Source: Leptasterias polaris
Taxonomy: Eukaryota > Echinodermata > Asteroidea > Forcipulatida > Asteriidae
Reading direction: 5' to 3'
Length of the DNA stretch: 64,000 nt
Assembly (NCBI GenBank): GCA_037783415.1
Contig: JAZGTN010000046.1
Location: 4,222,501-4,286,500, forward strand
A program made the translations under genes and the position numbers. The notes under the pieces are model-generated. The model made no database searches. It was not told the DNA's origin and was given only the letters and a program-made list of their open reading frames with translations. This document shows positions 62,601 through 64,000 of the stretch, in pieces; the first letter of the stretch is position 1; the number at the start of each line of letters is the position of its first letter.

Positions 62601-64000
62601 ATGTTAACAAGTAACTCACTGGCTTTCCAGCAATACCATTATTATTTCCGTAGCTTATTCCAGTCTGAAGTTATCAGGCAATGAAGAAAGTCTACAAGAC
62701 AAGGCCGCTTCCATTTTTTTACGACCTGTTTATTTAGATAAACGTTTTTAACAACAGCTAGCTATTGTAGCTATGCGTGCAAATACGCTCAAGAGAACAT
62801 ACTTTTTGTGGATTTATTCATCCTTCAATTAAAGGAAAGACCACGACAAGAAAGATCAAGTTTTGTTCAACCTAATACCACCGAAATCGCGGAATCGGTT
62901 TTTGTAGTGTTTTTTCATGATTTTCGATTGTCAACAACTTTTGTATGGGGAATTACACATAATCGTGATTTCCGAAACATTCCTCATTTCGATAGAGCGG
63001 GTCACATTTGTGTTGCTTTTGTTTTGTCATTACACCTACACACATCTACTGATATCATTAACATATTTTACTAACATAATCCCACCAATTGTATTTATTA
63101 ATTCTGGATGCGAAGCCAAAGATTCCCTGAAAGGCGAACTTAATCACTGTACTAGCCAAGAACCCCCTTCAGAGAAGACATAGTTTCAGTTTTAGATGTG
63201 GAAAGAAAAACCCAGACAAATGTTCCAGGGAAAACCCACGCAGTCAATGGTAACACTAGAGGGCGCAGTTCCATATAACCAAGGACACAACATCGCCCCT
63301 AATTCGTTTTTCTGAATGACCTGTTTTGTTGTTTTTAGTCATTTTAAATGAAACTCAACTTTGTTATTTTTGCTTCCCCCCTCTGGTAGAATCAAGATCT
63401 AAGACTGAAGCTGAACGAACACAAGTAAGTCATTAGTCTTGGCTCAAGACGCTCCTGTTGTTTATTATCTTGAAAGCTGTCCACTAGAGGGCGCTATCAA
63501 CCACGAACCGCTATCACCCCGAGAACCGCTAGTTGGGTCAAGACGCTCCTGTTGTTTGTTATCTTGAAAGCTCTCCACTAGAGGGAGCTATCAACCACAA
63601 ACCGCTATCAACCCGAGAACTGCTATCACAGGATAGCGAACGAGCCCATGATAGCAGTCTATGGGGAGAGCGCGCCCTCTTGTGGCAATAGATCGTGGGA
63701 AGATATTAATAACAGGAGAGTCTTGAACCAAGACTAGAAGTCATTTGAACATCCAGCTGCCAACTCTCTGATTCTGCAGAAAGTTCCCTGAAAACAATCC
63801 CATTTTGCCACGCAGGATAAAGACTATTGTTTTACTCATTTCCTAAAAACTATGGCATTTCAAGCAAAACTATTTCAAGGGAAGTTTTCCACCATGACCA
63901 TCTTTATACCATGTATAAAGTTATGTGCAAATCTGTGAACATTTATATTTTCAATCTTACCAATGTTGTACACACCCTGTAAGCAAATTTTTCTGCTATA
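20875..64000 (+). CDS. hook: HOOK microtubule/dynein adaptor protein gene, 3' incomplete (whole gene span)
   Basis: Joining 20875-20913, 27333-27418, 30626-30749, 35226-35358, 38315-38532, 39374-39468, 45503-45647, 47545-47757, 49943-50107, 53236-53396, 53942-54082, 54780-54876, (56647-56670), 63390-63424 gives one open frame of about 558 codons with matching phases and GT-AG borders throughout. Residues 1 to about 160 form the HOOK domain (calponin-homology-like), with EVGDNWRIRVSNLKK, ELGRLLQLVLGCAVNC and MEESVQHAVMNAIQELMSKE. The rest is coiled coil. In the family, HOOK proteins link cargo to dynein-dynactin and form the FHF complex with FTS/AKTIP and FHIP. The residues that bind dynein light intermediate chain in human HOOK3 (Gln147, Ile154) correspond to Gln141 and Ile148 here. 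Human HOOK3 has about 718 residues, so roughly the last 150 lie beyond 64000. Segments such as AGRRH and LLQSLLDD resemble HOOK3 more than HOOK1. Introns are large and full of transposons. Confidence 0.96.
21486..21494. repeat. 9-bp target-site duplication of second foldback, left
   Basis: CACCAGCAC, repeated at 23067-23075. Confidence 0.9.
21495..23066. mobile_element. second foldback element, with nested SINE
   Basis: Starts TAGTTGCGATAATCGTAACC and ends with its inverse. Arms of about 350 bp match well (21495-21840 against 22735-23066, including GGAGACGGAGCGAAATGCTC). They continue less perfectly inward to ~22236, with CAACCTCGTCCCC / GGGGACGAGGTTG near the turn. A SINE (22275-22711) interrupts the right arm. 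It is flanked by a 9-bp duplication. Its ends differ in sequence from those of the upstream foldback. No transposase is seen. Confidence 0.88.
22275..22711 (+). mobile_element. tRNA-derived SINE, subfamily B
   Basis: Same tRNA-like head as subfamily A (TGGCCGAGCGGATAAGAGCA, GGGTTCGAGTCCCGG) but a different body: CCTTCGGATGGGACGTAAAG, CGCCACAGCACCTTGTAAAC, GCGCTATATAAGAAGCC and an (ATT)n tail. It sits inside the foldback right arm, so it is younger than that element. Confidence 0.92.
23067..23120. repeat. target duplication plus SINE tail remnant
   Basis: The right copy of CACCAGCAC is followed by CTATATAAGAACTGCGTATT and (ATT)n. This is the 3' tail of a subfamily B SINE whose body is absent here, so the foldback probably landed at or near an old SINE. 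Confidence 0.75.
24616..24991. mobile_element. TTAA MITE, GGCACTGGACAC family, copy 2 (inverse orientation)
   Basis: TTAA on both sides. The ends are AGGCACTGAACACGTTTTGT and ACCAAACGTGTACAGTGCCT. The interior matches the other copies in reverse (GTCAAAGACCAGTATTCTCA near the left end). Confidence 0.9.
24992..26250. other. AT-rich intron segment, unclassified
   Basis: Contains a stretch at 25300-26110 with a decayed-repeat look (ACCATAACTCAAAAACGGCG, TTTGCATATTAAGTAGG), but I cannot assign it to a family. No exon supported. Confidence 0.4.
26255..26312. repeat. short minisatellite
   Basis: Alternating GAGGTCAATGA and AGGTCAATGA units, about five copies. Confidence 0.85.
26401..26590 (-). 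mobile_element. 3' half of a SINE, minus strand
   Basis: (TAA)n, then GTGGCTTCTTATGTAG and CCATCTCAGCTCCCTGGGGA, which are reverse complements of the subfamily A body and tail. The tRNA head is missing. Confidence 0.8.
27333..27418 (+). CDS. hook: HOOK exon 2 (residues 14-42, split codon)
   Basis: Encodes VQTFNLEANPETVDELTDG and then VALSQILCQ, matching the TFN..C/P..V.DLTNGV.MAQVL segment of the HOOK domain. The acceptor is a long T tract plus GCAG and the donor is GTAAGT. The exon ends with two bases (AT) of an isoleucine codon completed by exon 3. Confidence 0.95.
27505..27660. mobile_element. hairpin MITE, TTTCACAAAG family, copy 1
   Basis: TTTTCACAAAGAGCTAAGACTG at the left is mirrored by GTCTTAGTGCTTTTGTGAAA. 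A related copy lies at 49738-49881. Confidence 0.75.
27876..28257. mobile_element. TTAA MITE, GGCACTGGACAC family, copy 3
   Basis: TTAA flanks both ends. A near-complete copy with GGCACTGGACACGTTTGGTA and its inverse, and the palindromic CTTCAGGCCTGAAG inside. A minus-strand ORF of 82 codons recurs in copies at 9788 and 58277 but is a repeat by-product. Confidence 0.95.
28873..29197. mobile_element. GCTTAAGCAGCTC-family MITE, full-length hairpin
   Basis: Left end GGGGCCAATTTCATAGAGCT and right end AGCAGCTCTACGAAGTTGGG with CCC, forming inverted ends. The interior has GATTTGCATTGTTACGTCAT. Many partial copies occur in the window. Confidence 0.8.
29268..29397. mobile_element. hairpin MITE
   Basis: GGGTAAGTTACCTGGG, CTGTTCGCATTGGACTTAAA and GGTCAAGTTACCC are mirrored by GGTTAGTTTACCC and TAAGTCCAATGCGAACAC. 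A compact palindrome. Confidence 0.75.
29400..30625. other. intron 2, no clear feature
   Basis: Mostly unique-looking AT-rich sequence with a short G9-10 tract near 30294 and an A-rich tract at 30356. No exon similarity found. Confidence 0.5.
30626..30749 (+). CDS. hook: HOOK exon 3 (residues 42-83)
   Basis: Encodes (I)APNFFNAGWYGRIKKEV, then GDNWRIRVSNLKKVLEGVLD and FYND. GDNWR..SNLKK.L.G is the most conserved block of the HOOK domain. The acceptor is TTCTTGCAG and the donor GTAAGA. It ends in phase 0. Confidence 0.97.
30796..30955. repeat. dispersed repeat with CCTCCGTTGCCCCTGG, copy 1
   Basis: GCCTCCGTTGCCCCTGGTCA and CTTGGTGCCCCTTCTAATG recur in diverged form at 49590-49735, and related GGGCACCAAGGCC sequence lies at 33110-33170 and 44970-45010. 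Confidence 0.6.
30956..31098. mobile_element. GCTTAAGCAGCTC-family MITE fragment
   Basis: TAGAGCTGCTTAAGCAGAAA, TGAGCAGGATACCAGTC and TAACCTTATTCTGGTTAGCG. The right end is missing. Confidence 0.7.
31494..31856. mobile_element. TTAA MITE, GGCCCTGTACAC family, copy 1
   Basis: TTAA at 31494-31497 and 31853-31856. Left end AGGTATTATACAGGATTGGC, right end CCAATAGTGTACAGGGCC. The interior is shared in inverse with 51489-51851. Includes GAGCTCAATTGGTCATCGAG. Confidence 0.92.
32325..32698 (+). mobile_element. tRNA-derived SINE, subfamily A
   Basis: Full-length copy with A box TGGCCGAGTGG, B box GGGTTCGAGTCCCGG, AGCGCATATATTGCAGCACA, GCGCTATATAAAAATTGG and (ATT)n. Confidence 0.92.
32699..33437. other. 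intron 3 segment with decayed repeats
   Basis: Contains a faint GCTTAAGCAGCTC-family relic (about 32790-32955) and GGGCACCAAGGCC repeats (33110-33170). No exon. Confidence 0.45.
33438..34277. mobile_element. probable TIR element, AAGCCCGTTTCACACGAG ends
   Basis: AAGCCCGTTTCACACGAGC at the left and GCTCTAGTGTGAAAAGGGCTT at the right are imperfect inverted repeats. The interior repeats CGTGTGAAA motifs. No transposase ORF. Confidence 0.6.
34800..35065 (+). pseudogene. LINE 3' end fragment (non-LTR reverse transcriptase tail)
   Basis: The ORF ends CFPPSYNLDYFKRNINSYLQ LP and stop, the typical tail of CR1/L2/Rex-like LINE ORFs. In the +1 frame just upstream reads CISLWNSF, the expected LWNSLP motif, so a frameshift separates the two parts. 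The catalytic domain is absent. Confidence 0.75.
35226..35358 (+). CDS. hook: HOOK exon 4 (residues 84-127, split codon)
   Basis: Encodes VLGQQIRDFKHPDV and then AELGRLLQLVLGCAVNCAHKE, equal to the LGQQI...ELGR.LQLILGCAVNC block of vertebrate HOOK proteins. The acceptor is TTCTATTAAG. The donor is GTTGGT, weaker than consensus, and a TTAA MITE begins eight bases after it. It ends after the first base of a Glu codon. Confidence 0.95.
35367..35711. mobile_element. TTAA MITE, GTATACGTTTGGTAAT family, copy 1
   Basis: TTAA at both ends. Left end AGGTGCTGCATACGTTTGGT, right end ACCAAACGTATACAGACCCT. Interior GGTGGTCGCGTTTTTGAGAT. It begins eight bases after the HOOK exon 4 donor. Confidence 0.92.
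36019..36378 (-). pseudogene. LINE 3' end fragment, minus strand
   Basis: Read in reverse, fragments such as WVQDEEVCRRI, RHIVRMENSRLPKCSLF and (in other frames) GRPRRRWENDI resemble the C-terminus of LINE ORF2 proteins (GH..RM..SRLPK..L, GRP..RW.DDI). Frames are broken. The 3' end is a (GATT)n repeat, seen here as ATCAATCAATCA at 36019-36036, typical of a LINE tail. Confidence 0.7.
36427..36560 (-). mobile_element. possible SINE tail remnant
   Basis: (AAT)n followed by a degraded GCGCTCAAGGC-like stretch (CGCTCAAGGCACACG). Weak. Confidence 0.35.
37339..37838. repeat. three tandem copies of the GCTTAAGCAGCTC MITE
   Basis: The block AGCAGAAA.TTGCTTAACAG, TGAGCAGGATACCAGGCACA-type, GGCTGGTAACCTTATTCTGG and GTGCTTAAGCAGCTCATAGA occurs three times with a period of ~170 bp, ending CTCTATGAAATTGGGCTC. 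Confidence 0.9.
37890..38235 (-). mobile_element. tRNA-derived SINE, subfamily A, minus strand
   Basis: Ends (reverse) GTGTCATGGCCGAGTGGTTA with B box GGGTTTGAGTCCCGG. The body has CTCAGCTCCCTGGGGAGTAT. It lies just upstream of HOOK exon 5. Confidence 0.88.
38315..38532 (+). CDS. hook: HOOK exon 5 (residues 128-200), dynein-LIC binding helix
   Basis: Encodes EYINVIMGMEESVQHAVMNA followed by IQELMSKE, then a short acidic linker and the first coiled-coil heptads. Gln141 and Ile148 correspond to HOOK3 Gln147 and Ile154, which in the family are needed to bind the dynein light intermediate chain helix. The usual Val after QH is Ala here. The acceptor is TTTTTTGTAG and the donor GTACTG. Confidence 0.97.
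38623..38989. mobile_element. TTAA MITE, GGCACTGGACAC family, copy 4, right end fused
   Basis: Left TTAA and GGCACTGGACACTTTTGGTA intact. The right end stops at GTGTCCAGT and passes straight into another element (AAAGGGTGTGCATAAC). Confidence 0.88.
38990..39345. mobile_element. TTAA-type MITE, GTGTACA subfamily, degenerate
   Basis: Starts AAAGGGTGTGCATAAC and contains AAATGTTCACAGATTTGCAC and GGTCACGGTGGGAAATTTCC, matching 3843-4165 in inverse. It ends close to exon 6. Confidence 0.65.
39374..39468 (+). CDS. hook: HOOK exon 6 (residues 201-232)
   Basis: Encodes VATLTEERNTLHSENENLHQ and RLDQGDSVDDPR, aligning with the VAALQEE..SLLAEN..L.ERL.Q.DS.EDPN segment of HOOK3. The acceptor is TTTTAAG and the donor GTAATT. 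It ends with two bases of a split codon. Confidence 0.93.
39705..40089. mobile_element. TTAA MITE, GTATACGTTTGGTAAT family, copy 2
   Basis: TTAA at both ends, AGGGTCTGTATACGTTTGGT at left and CAAACGTATACAGCACCT at right. Inverse orientation relative to 35367-35711. Confidence 0.92.
40398..40628. mobile_element. hairpin MITE, TAGATAGGTTGCAGTA ends
   Basis: TATAGATAGGTTGCAGTATG and GGCCATCTTTACGGGCAA are mirrored by TTGCCCGTAAAGATGGC and GGAAACTATCTATA. TA flanks are possible. Confidence 0.75.
40634..40797. mobile_element. hairpin MITE, CAGGTAAGGCTTGCGG ends
   Basis: TCAGGTAAGGCTTGCGGGAA, CACCATTTGTAAATC is mirrored by GATTTACACATGGTGCTACC and CAAACCTTACCTGA. It also contains GATCAGTATGCTCTGATCGT. 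The resemblance to common echinoderm repeats is from memory. Confidence 0.75.
40826..41485. mobile_element. TIR element, GTTGACTCTCGTTATAA ends (pogo/Tc1-like)
   Basis: TGTTGACTCTCGTTATAAAA at the left and TTATAACGAGAGTTGACTG at the right. GAGGACAGCAAAACAAAGAA recurs as GAGGACAGCATAACAAAGAA inside. No transposase. Confidence 0.7.
41885..42095. repeat. tandem duplication, ~110-bp period
   Basis: GAATTATTCATGA, GCATGTACTCTCTGTGGTCT and AGGGAAAGAGAGCTGCAT occur twice. No coding sense. Confidence 0.85.
42096..43588. other. intron 6 segment, no clear feature
   Basis: ORFs at 42492-42713 (+) and 42840-43043 (-) lack recognisable similarity and splice context. Nothing assigned. Confidence 0.45.
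43590..43748. mobile_element. hairpin MITE with CCAAT-type arms, copy 1
   Basis: GACCGATCCATTAAGCCCCG and TGACCAATCACAGCC are mirrored by GGCTGTGATTGGTCA and TTAATGGATCGGTG. TA on each side. Related in inverse to 57357-57512. Confidence 0.85.
43750..45026. other. intron 6 segment, no clear feature
   Basis: Contains a G-rich tract at about 44347-44370 and remnants of the GGGCACCAAGGC repeat at 44970-45010. No exon or complete element. Confidence 0.45.
45028..45420. repeat. two adjacent GCTTAAGCAGCTC-family MITE copies
   Basis: 45028-45225 and 45226-45420 each start near CAATTTCATAAAGCTG or CAAATTTCACTGAGCTG and end ATGAAACTGGGCCCAGGTCC or ATGAAATTGGGCCCAGGTCT. They lie just before HOOK exon 7. 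Confidence 0.8.
45503..45647 (+). CDS. hook: HOOK exon 7 (residues 232-280)
   Basis: Encodes (S)TPAGRRHQHLQQTVEEF and QEENFRLENQKDDLQLRVD, then MLEREIIEISQK. SPAGRRH is a HOOK3-like signature and QEENFRLE.AKDD is conserved in the family. The acceptor is ATGTTTAG and the donor GTAAGA. This is coiled coil. Confidence 0.96.
45706..45998. mobile_element. MITE with CAGGGATGAGA termini, copy 2
   Basis: Same length class and sequence as 6347-6632, including CTTTGATCTACTTCCCTAGT and AACATACATGTAGGCCCTA. It starts 59 bp after exon 7. Confidence 0.85.
46318..46484 (+). pseudogene. LINE 3' end fragment, intact tail frame
   Basis: A frame reads MKLLVPSTRTNLLKGSFFPD, then TIRLWNSLPKQVIESPTLDV, FKTRLNGVTFS and a stop. 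RLWNSLP...S..L..FK..L is the hallmark end of L2/CR1-like LINE reverse transcriptase ORFs. The rest of the element is missing. Confidence 0.85.
46656..46785 (+). mobile_element. SINE head fragment
   Basis: CATGGCCAAGCGGTCTAGTA and GGGTTCGAATCCCGGTCATG, then AAGGCACTTATTAACCATAA. The body breaks off. Confidence 0.75.
47112..47530 (+). mobile_element. tRNA-derived SINE, subfamily B
   Basis: Full copy from GTGTCGTGGCCGAGTGGATA to the (ATT)n tail. The tail ends 15 bp before HOOK exon 8, so the exon's acceptor lies directly downstream. Confidence 0.92.
47545..47757 (+). CDS. hook: HOOK exon 8 (residues 281-351)
   Basis: Encodes NERLTSLAEEARALKDEMDV, then LRHTSDKASKYEMAIETYKK and LKRQVKLLEDKNTMYMQNTV. 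It closely matches the family block around LKDEIDVLRH.SDK and KNTMYMQNTVSLEEE. The acceptor is CTACTTGTAG and the donor GTAATG. It has 71 whole codons, phase 0-0. Confidence 0.97.
47870..48194. repeat. left part of a dispersed repeat shared with foldback centre
   Basis: ACTTGGGACGAGGATGCTTG and CAAAATTCTTAATTGG resemble 14740-15020. It is interrupted by two nested elements and resumes at 49291. Confidence 0.6.
48195..48446. mobile_element. GCTTAAGCAGCTC-family MITE, with internal 54-bp duplication
   Basis: GGGCCCAATTTCATACAGCT to GCAGCTCTATGAAATTGGGC with CCAG. TGTACAATTTGTGACTGGTA recurs at a 54-bp interval inside. The right end is followed immediately by the CAG-flanked element. Confidence 0.88.
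48447..49287. mobile_element. 841-bp TIR element with 3-bp CAG duplication
   Basis: CAGCCGATTTCACGAAA at the left and TTTCGTGAAATCGGCTG at the right, with CAG at 48444-48446 and 49288-49290. The interior repeats GGCGTAACTT and TTGCGCCA motifs near both ends. No transposase ORF. Other copies of the host MITE read GGGCCCAGGTCT uninterrupted, which supports the empty site. Confidence 0.85.
49291..49520. repeat. right part of the dispersed repeat shared with foldback centre
   Basis: GGTAAAACTCAATATGGTTGG, GCGGAAGCTTGAATACATGC and CAGTCTATTGG match 15205-15280 in order. Confidence 0.65.
49587..49735. repeat. dispersed repeat with CTGTTGCCCCTGG, copy 2
   Basis: GGCCTCTGTTGCCCCTGGTC and CCTTGGTGCTCCTTAACAAA resemble 30796-30955. 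Confidence 0.6.
49738..49881. mobile_element. hairpin MITE, TTTCACAAAG family, copy 2
   Basis: CGATTTCACAAAGCACTAAG at left, CTTAACTCTTTGTGAAATCG at right. It is 60 bp upstream of exon 9. Confidence 0.8.
49943..50107 (+). CDS. hook: HOOK exon 9 (residues 352-406)
   Basis: Encodes ELKKASALKSQLENYKRQVH, then ELHAKVSEETRRADKADFEG. It matches the ELRKANAARSQLETYKRQV block. The acceptor is CCCTTTCCAG and the donor GTATAT. It has 55 whole codons of coiled coil. Confidence 0.96.
50456..50676. mobile_element. TTAA MITE, CCCTCTTGCTGTCTGACC family, copy 1
   Basis: TTAA at both ends, CCCTC and GAGGG termini, body GATAGATAAGCTATGCCAGC. A close second copy lies at 59858-60054. Confidence 0.85.
50741..51492. 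mobile_element. TTAA MITE interrupted by a SINE
   Basis: TTAA at 50741-50744 and 51489-51492. The left part matches the GGCACTGGACAC family in inverse (GTCAAAGACCAGTATTCTCA), the right part resumes at 51240 (GTATGCTTTCAGATGTC), and a minus-strand SINE lies between. Confidence 0.85.
50876..51236 (-). mobile_element. tRNA-derived SINE, subfamily A, minus strand
   Basis: (AAT)n tail at left, then body GGTACCCATTTTACCCCTGG, B box inverse CCGGGACTCGAACCC and A box inverse ACCGCTCGACCAC. Nested in the TTAA MITE. Confidence 0.92.
51489..51851. mobile_element. TTAA MITE, GGCCCTGTACAC family, copy 2
   Basis: Left AGGCCCTGTACACTATTGGT, right CCAATCCTGTATAATACCT, then TTAA. It shares the TTAA at 51489-51492 with the preceding element. 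Inverse of 31494-31856. Confidence 0.93.
52014..52652 (-). pseudogene. LINE reverse transcriptase C-terminal fragment (212-codon ORF)
   Basis: The ORF holds ELEYLGSHISS, KRALFRASVESILLYGSEAW, then TRMLRMALDVSWRDKVSN and RLRRLRLAGHCVRHP and finally MGDRDVWRAF. These are conserved in the thumb/C-terminal part of LINE ORF2 proteins (YLGS, LLYGSE.W, RMLR, RRL...GH..R, DR..W). The catalytic YADD region and endonuclease are absent, so it is a 5'-truncated relic with an unusually intact frame. It lies antisense in HOOK intron 9. Confidence 0.9.
52745..53125. mobile_element. Harbinger-like MITE with TTA duplication
   Basis: GGCCAAACAAAAAAGTGTTC at left, GAACACTTTTCTTGTTTGGC with final C at right. 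TTA at 52742-52744 and 53126-53128. The 3-bp TTA/TAA target is typical of PIF/Harbinger. It ends about 110 bp before exon 10. Confidence 0.85.
53236..53396 (+). CDS. hook: HOOK exon 10 (residues 407-460), variable Ser/Pro/Gly-rich insert
   Basis: Encodes RLRVERDSLRETNDELTCNQ, which matches the DRLRTERDSLKET.EEL segment. A Gly/Ser/Pro-rich break follows (GMGLSPDGPFSPGSPLSSG) and then ADMLPSEIR, matching the vertebrate AAEI..PEIR. The break interrupts the coiled coil at the place where vertebrate HOOKs are least conserved. The acceptor is TTTGCAG and the donor GTATGT. Confidence 0.94.
53942..54082 (+). CDS. hook: HOOK exon 11 (residues 460-507)
   Basis: Encodes (R)EKIIRLQHENKMLRLKAGES, then LLQSLLDDSNARRNELESEN. 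REK.IRLQHENKML is highly conserved. LLQSLLDD..RKNELE is specific to HOOK3-like proteins. The acceptor is TTCTTTTTCAG and the donor GTACGG. Confidence 0.97.
54780..54876 (+). CDS. hook: HOOK exon 12 (residues 507-539)
   Basis: Encodes (R)ISNQRILSLEVEVEELKLQQ and REEGVSSSVVGE, aligning with the NQRLLE..SQVEELQKSLQ segment of HOOK3. The acceptor is GACGTGTCTCAG and the donor GTGAGA. It ends in phase 0. Confidence 0.92.
55350..56405. repeat. minisatellite, unit ~22-30 bp, about 40 copies
   Basis: Early units read GGTGTTTCTGGGATAACAGTC; later units CAGTGTTCCAGGGATATTAGG or CAGTGTTCCAGTGATCTTGG. The early part is open in two frames, one per strand (VSGITVG and IPETPTV repeats, up to 131 codons). 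These ORFs are by-products. It lies in the HOOK intron between exon 12 and the possible microexon. Confidence 0.95.
56647..56670 (+). CDS. hook: possible HOOK microexon (8 codons)
   Basis: A 24-nt segment encoding SSQTQNQE lies between CACTCCAG and GTAACC. It is phase 0 on both sides and fits between exon 12 (ending GE) and the exon at 63390 (starting NQDL). Vertebrate HOOKs have a short Ser/Glu-rich variable stretch here, so inclusion is plausible. The frame also holds without it, so it could be a cassette exon or chance. Confidence 0.4.
56880..57293 (-). mobile_element. tRNA-derived SINE, subfamily B, minus strand
   Basis: From TTCTTATATAGCGCTTTATC to the inverse head CCGCTCGGCCACGACAC, including the inverse CTTTACGTCCCATCCGAAGG. 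It is followed by a T18 tract. Confidence 0.9.
57357..57512. mobile_element. hairpin MITE with CCAAT-type arms, copy 2
   Basis: TTGACCAATCACAACCGCGA at left and GCGGCTGTGATTGGTCAG at right, ending GGGGCTTAATGGATCGATC. The inverse of 43590-43748; the left terminus is altered. Confidence 0.85.
57516..57662. mobile_element. MITE with CAGGGCTTRAAAT ends, copy 1
   Basis: CAGGGCTTAAAT and inverse AATTTGAGCCCTG. Interior TTCACAAGACCACAGGGC and TGGTCTTGGGCCTGTGGGCC. Includes a G tract. Related to 62156-62286. Confidence 0.8.
57824..58071 (-). mobile_element. SINE subfamily B, 5' half, minus strand
   Basis: ACACCGGGGCGAACCCCTTC, TTTACGTCCCATCCGAAGGA, inverse B box and CCGCTCGACCACGACA. The tail half is missing. 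Confidence 0.85.
58235..58619. mobile_element. TTAA MITE, GGCACTGGACAC family, copy 5
   Basis: TTAA at both ends, complete inverted termini, and the same interior order as 27876-28257, including CTTCAGGCCTGAAGCCCTTT. Confidence 0.95.
58800..59855. other. intron segment with simple-sequence tracts
   Basis: A G tract at about 59158-59177, a C tract near 59288-59306, and short inverted GTGTGGAC motifs at 59700-59780. The ORFs here follow the low-complexity tracts. No exon supported. Confidence 0.5.
59858..60058. mobile_element. TTAA MITE, CCCTCTTGCTGTCTGACC family, copy 2
   Basis: Same body as 50456-50676 in the same orientation, with a ~10-bp deletion. The left flank is TTGA, right flank TTAA. 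Confidence 0.85.
60382..61518. mobile_element. 1.1-kb Harbinger-like element with TAA duplication
   Basis: GGGGCCGTTCACAATTATCA, ACATTTTCACGAGC at left and the inverse at right (about 50-bp ends, including GTACAAACCGTAC). TAA at 60379-60381 and 61519-61521. The interior is GC-rich, with GAAAAACGCGGA motifs. It has no transposase that I recognise; the ORF at 60448-60852 looks random. Confidence 0.88.
61627..62029 (-). mobile_element. tRNA-derived SINE, subfamily B, minus strand
   Basis: AATAGTGGCTTCTTATATAG through inverse CTTTACGTCCCATCCGAAGG to CGGCCACGACA. Contains a small deletion before the head. Confidence 0.88.
62152..62286. mobile_element. MITE with CAGGGCTTGAAAT ends, copy 2
   Basis: CAGGGCTTGAAATT and AAATTCGAGCCCTG, flanked by CAATG on both sides. 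The interior resembles 57516-57662. Confidence 0.8.
62290..63389. other. intron segment, no clear feature
   Basis: ORFs at 62808-63074 and 62917-63183 have no similarity I recognise, and no splice-supported exon is seen before 63390. Confidence 0.5.
63390..63424 (+). CDS. hook: HOOK last exon visible in window (residues 548-558)
   Basis: Encodes NQDLRLKLNEH plus two bases (AA), between acceptor CCCCCTCTGGTAG and donor GTAAGT. It aligns with the L.KKLEEH stretch of vertebrate HOOK coiled coil just before EKL. It is short, so the call rests on the splice sites, phase, position and the LKLNEH match. Confidence 0.72.
63434..63736. mobile_element. MITE with TAGTCTTGG ends, nine bases after a HOOK donor
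   Basis: TAGTCTTGGCTCAAGACGCT at left and its near-inverse at right (AGTCTTGAACCAAGACTA). AAGTCAT lies on both sides (63427-63433 and 63738-63744, with one extra G). An internal block (CTTGAAAGCT..CCACTAGAGGG..GCTATCAACC) is duplicated with a ~95-bp period. Confidence 0.8.
63811..63982. mobile_element. TTAA-type MITE, GTGTACA subfamily, left-truncated
   Basis: AAAGACTATTGTTTTACTC, GAAGTTTTCCACCATGACCA and ATCTTACCAATGTTGTACAC match the right half of the family copy at 3843-4165. The right terminus is CACACCCTGTAA instead of a clean TTAA end. Confidence 0.7.

Overview
This is a window of animal nuclear DNA carrying one protein-coding gene and a dense layer of transposon debris. The gene is a HOOK family member, the microtubule/dynein adaptor. 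It lies on the plus strand from an ATG at 20875, runs off the right edge, and is split into at least 13 short, phase-consistent exons with consensus splice sites. Its peptides resemble vertebrate HOOK3 more than HOOK1. The organism is most likely an invertebrate deuterostome, and I favour an echinoderm, perhaps a sea star. That rests on the HOOK similarity and on my recollection that several repeats here are very common in echinoderm genomes: the TTAA-flanked GGCACTGGACAC elements, tRNA-headed SINEs with ATT tails, and GGCCAAACAA elements. The species is not proven by the sequence.

Layout. 1-11800: upstream DNA with no gene I can support, holding tandem repeats, tRNA-derived SINEs, hairpin MITEs, a 0.75-kb minisatellite (5430-6180) and a hAT-like element with an 8-bp target duplication (7389-8180). 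11810-20735: one 8.9-kb foldback transposon. It has perfectly matching outer arms, long inverted arrays of a ~200-215-bp unit, a 2.2-kb centre and a clean 9-bp target-site duplication (CAGCGACAT). It ends 139 bp before the HOOK ATG, so it has probably pushed the original promoter 8.9 kb away. 20875-64000: HOOK exons at 20875, 27333, 30626, 35226, 38315, 39374, 45503, 47545, 49943, 53236, 53942, 54780, 63390, plus a possible 24-nt microexon at 56647.

The introns hold a second foldback element with its own 9-bp duplication (21495-23066); many TTAA-flanked (piggyBac-type target) MITEs; SINEs in both orientations; four decayed LINE 3' ends; and elements with 3-bp duplications (TTA, TAA, CAG). There is also a 1.1-kb minisatellite (55350-56400), and two MITEs sit within 10 nt of HOOK splice donors.

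The coding exons encode the N-terminal HOOK domain, which binds dynein light intermediate chain (the Gln and Ile used by human HOOK3 are present), and most of the long central coiled coil. The last ~150 residues (end of the coiled coil and the cargo/FHF-binding tail) lie beyond the window. No rRNA, genuine tRNA, CRISPR or viral gene was seen.
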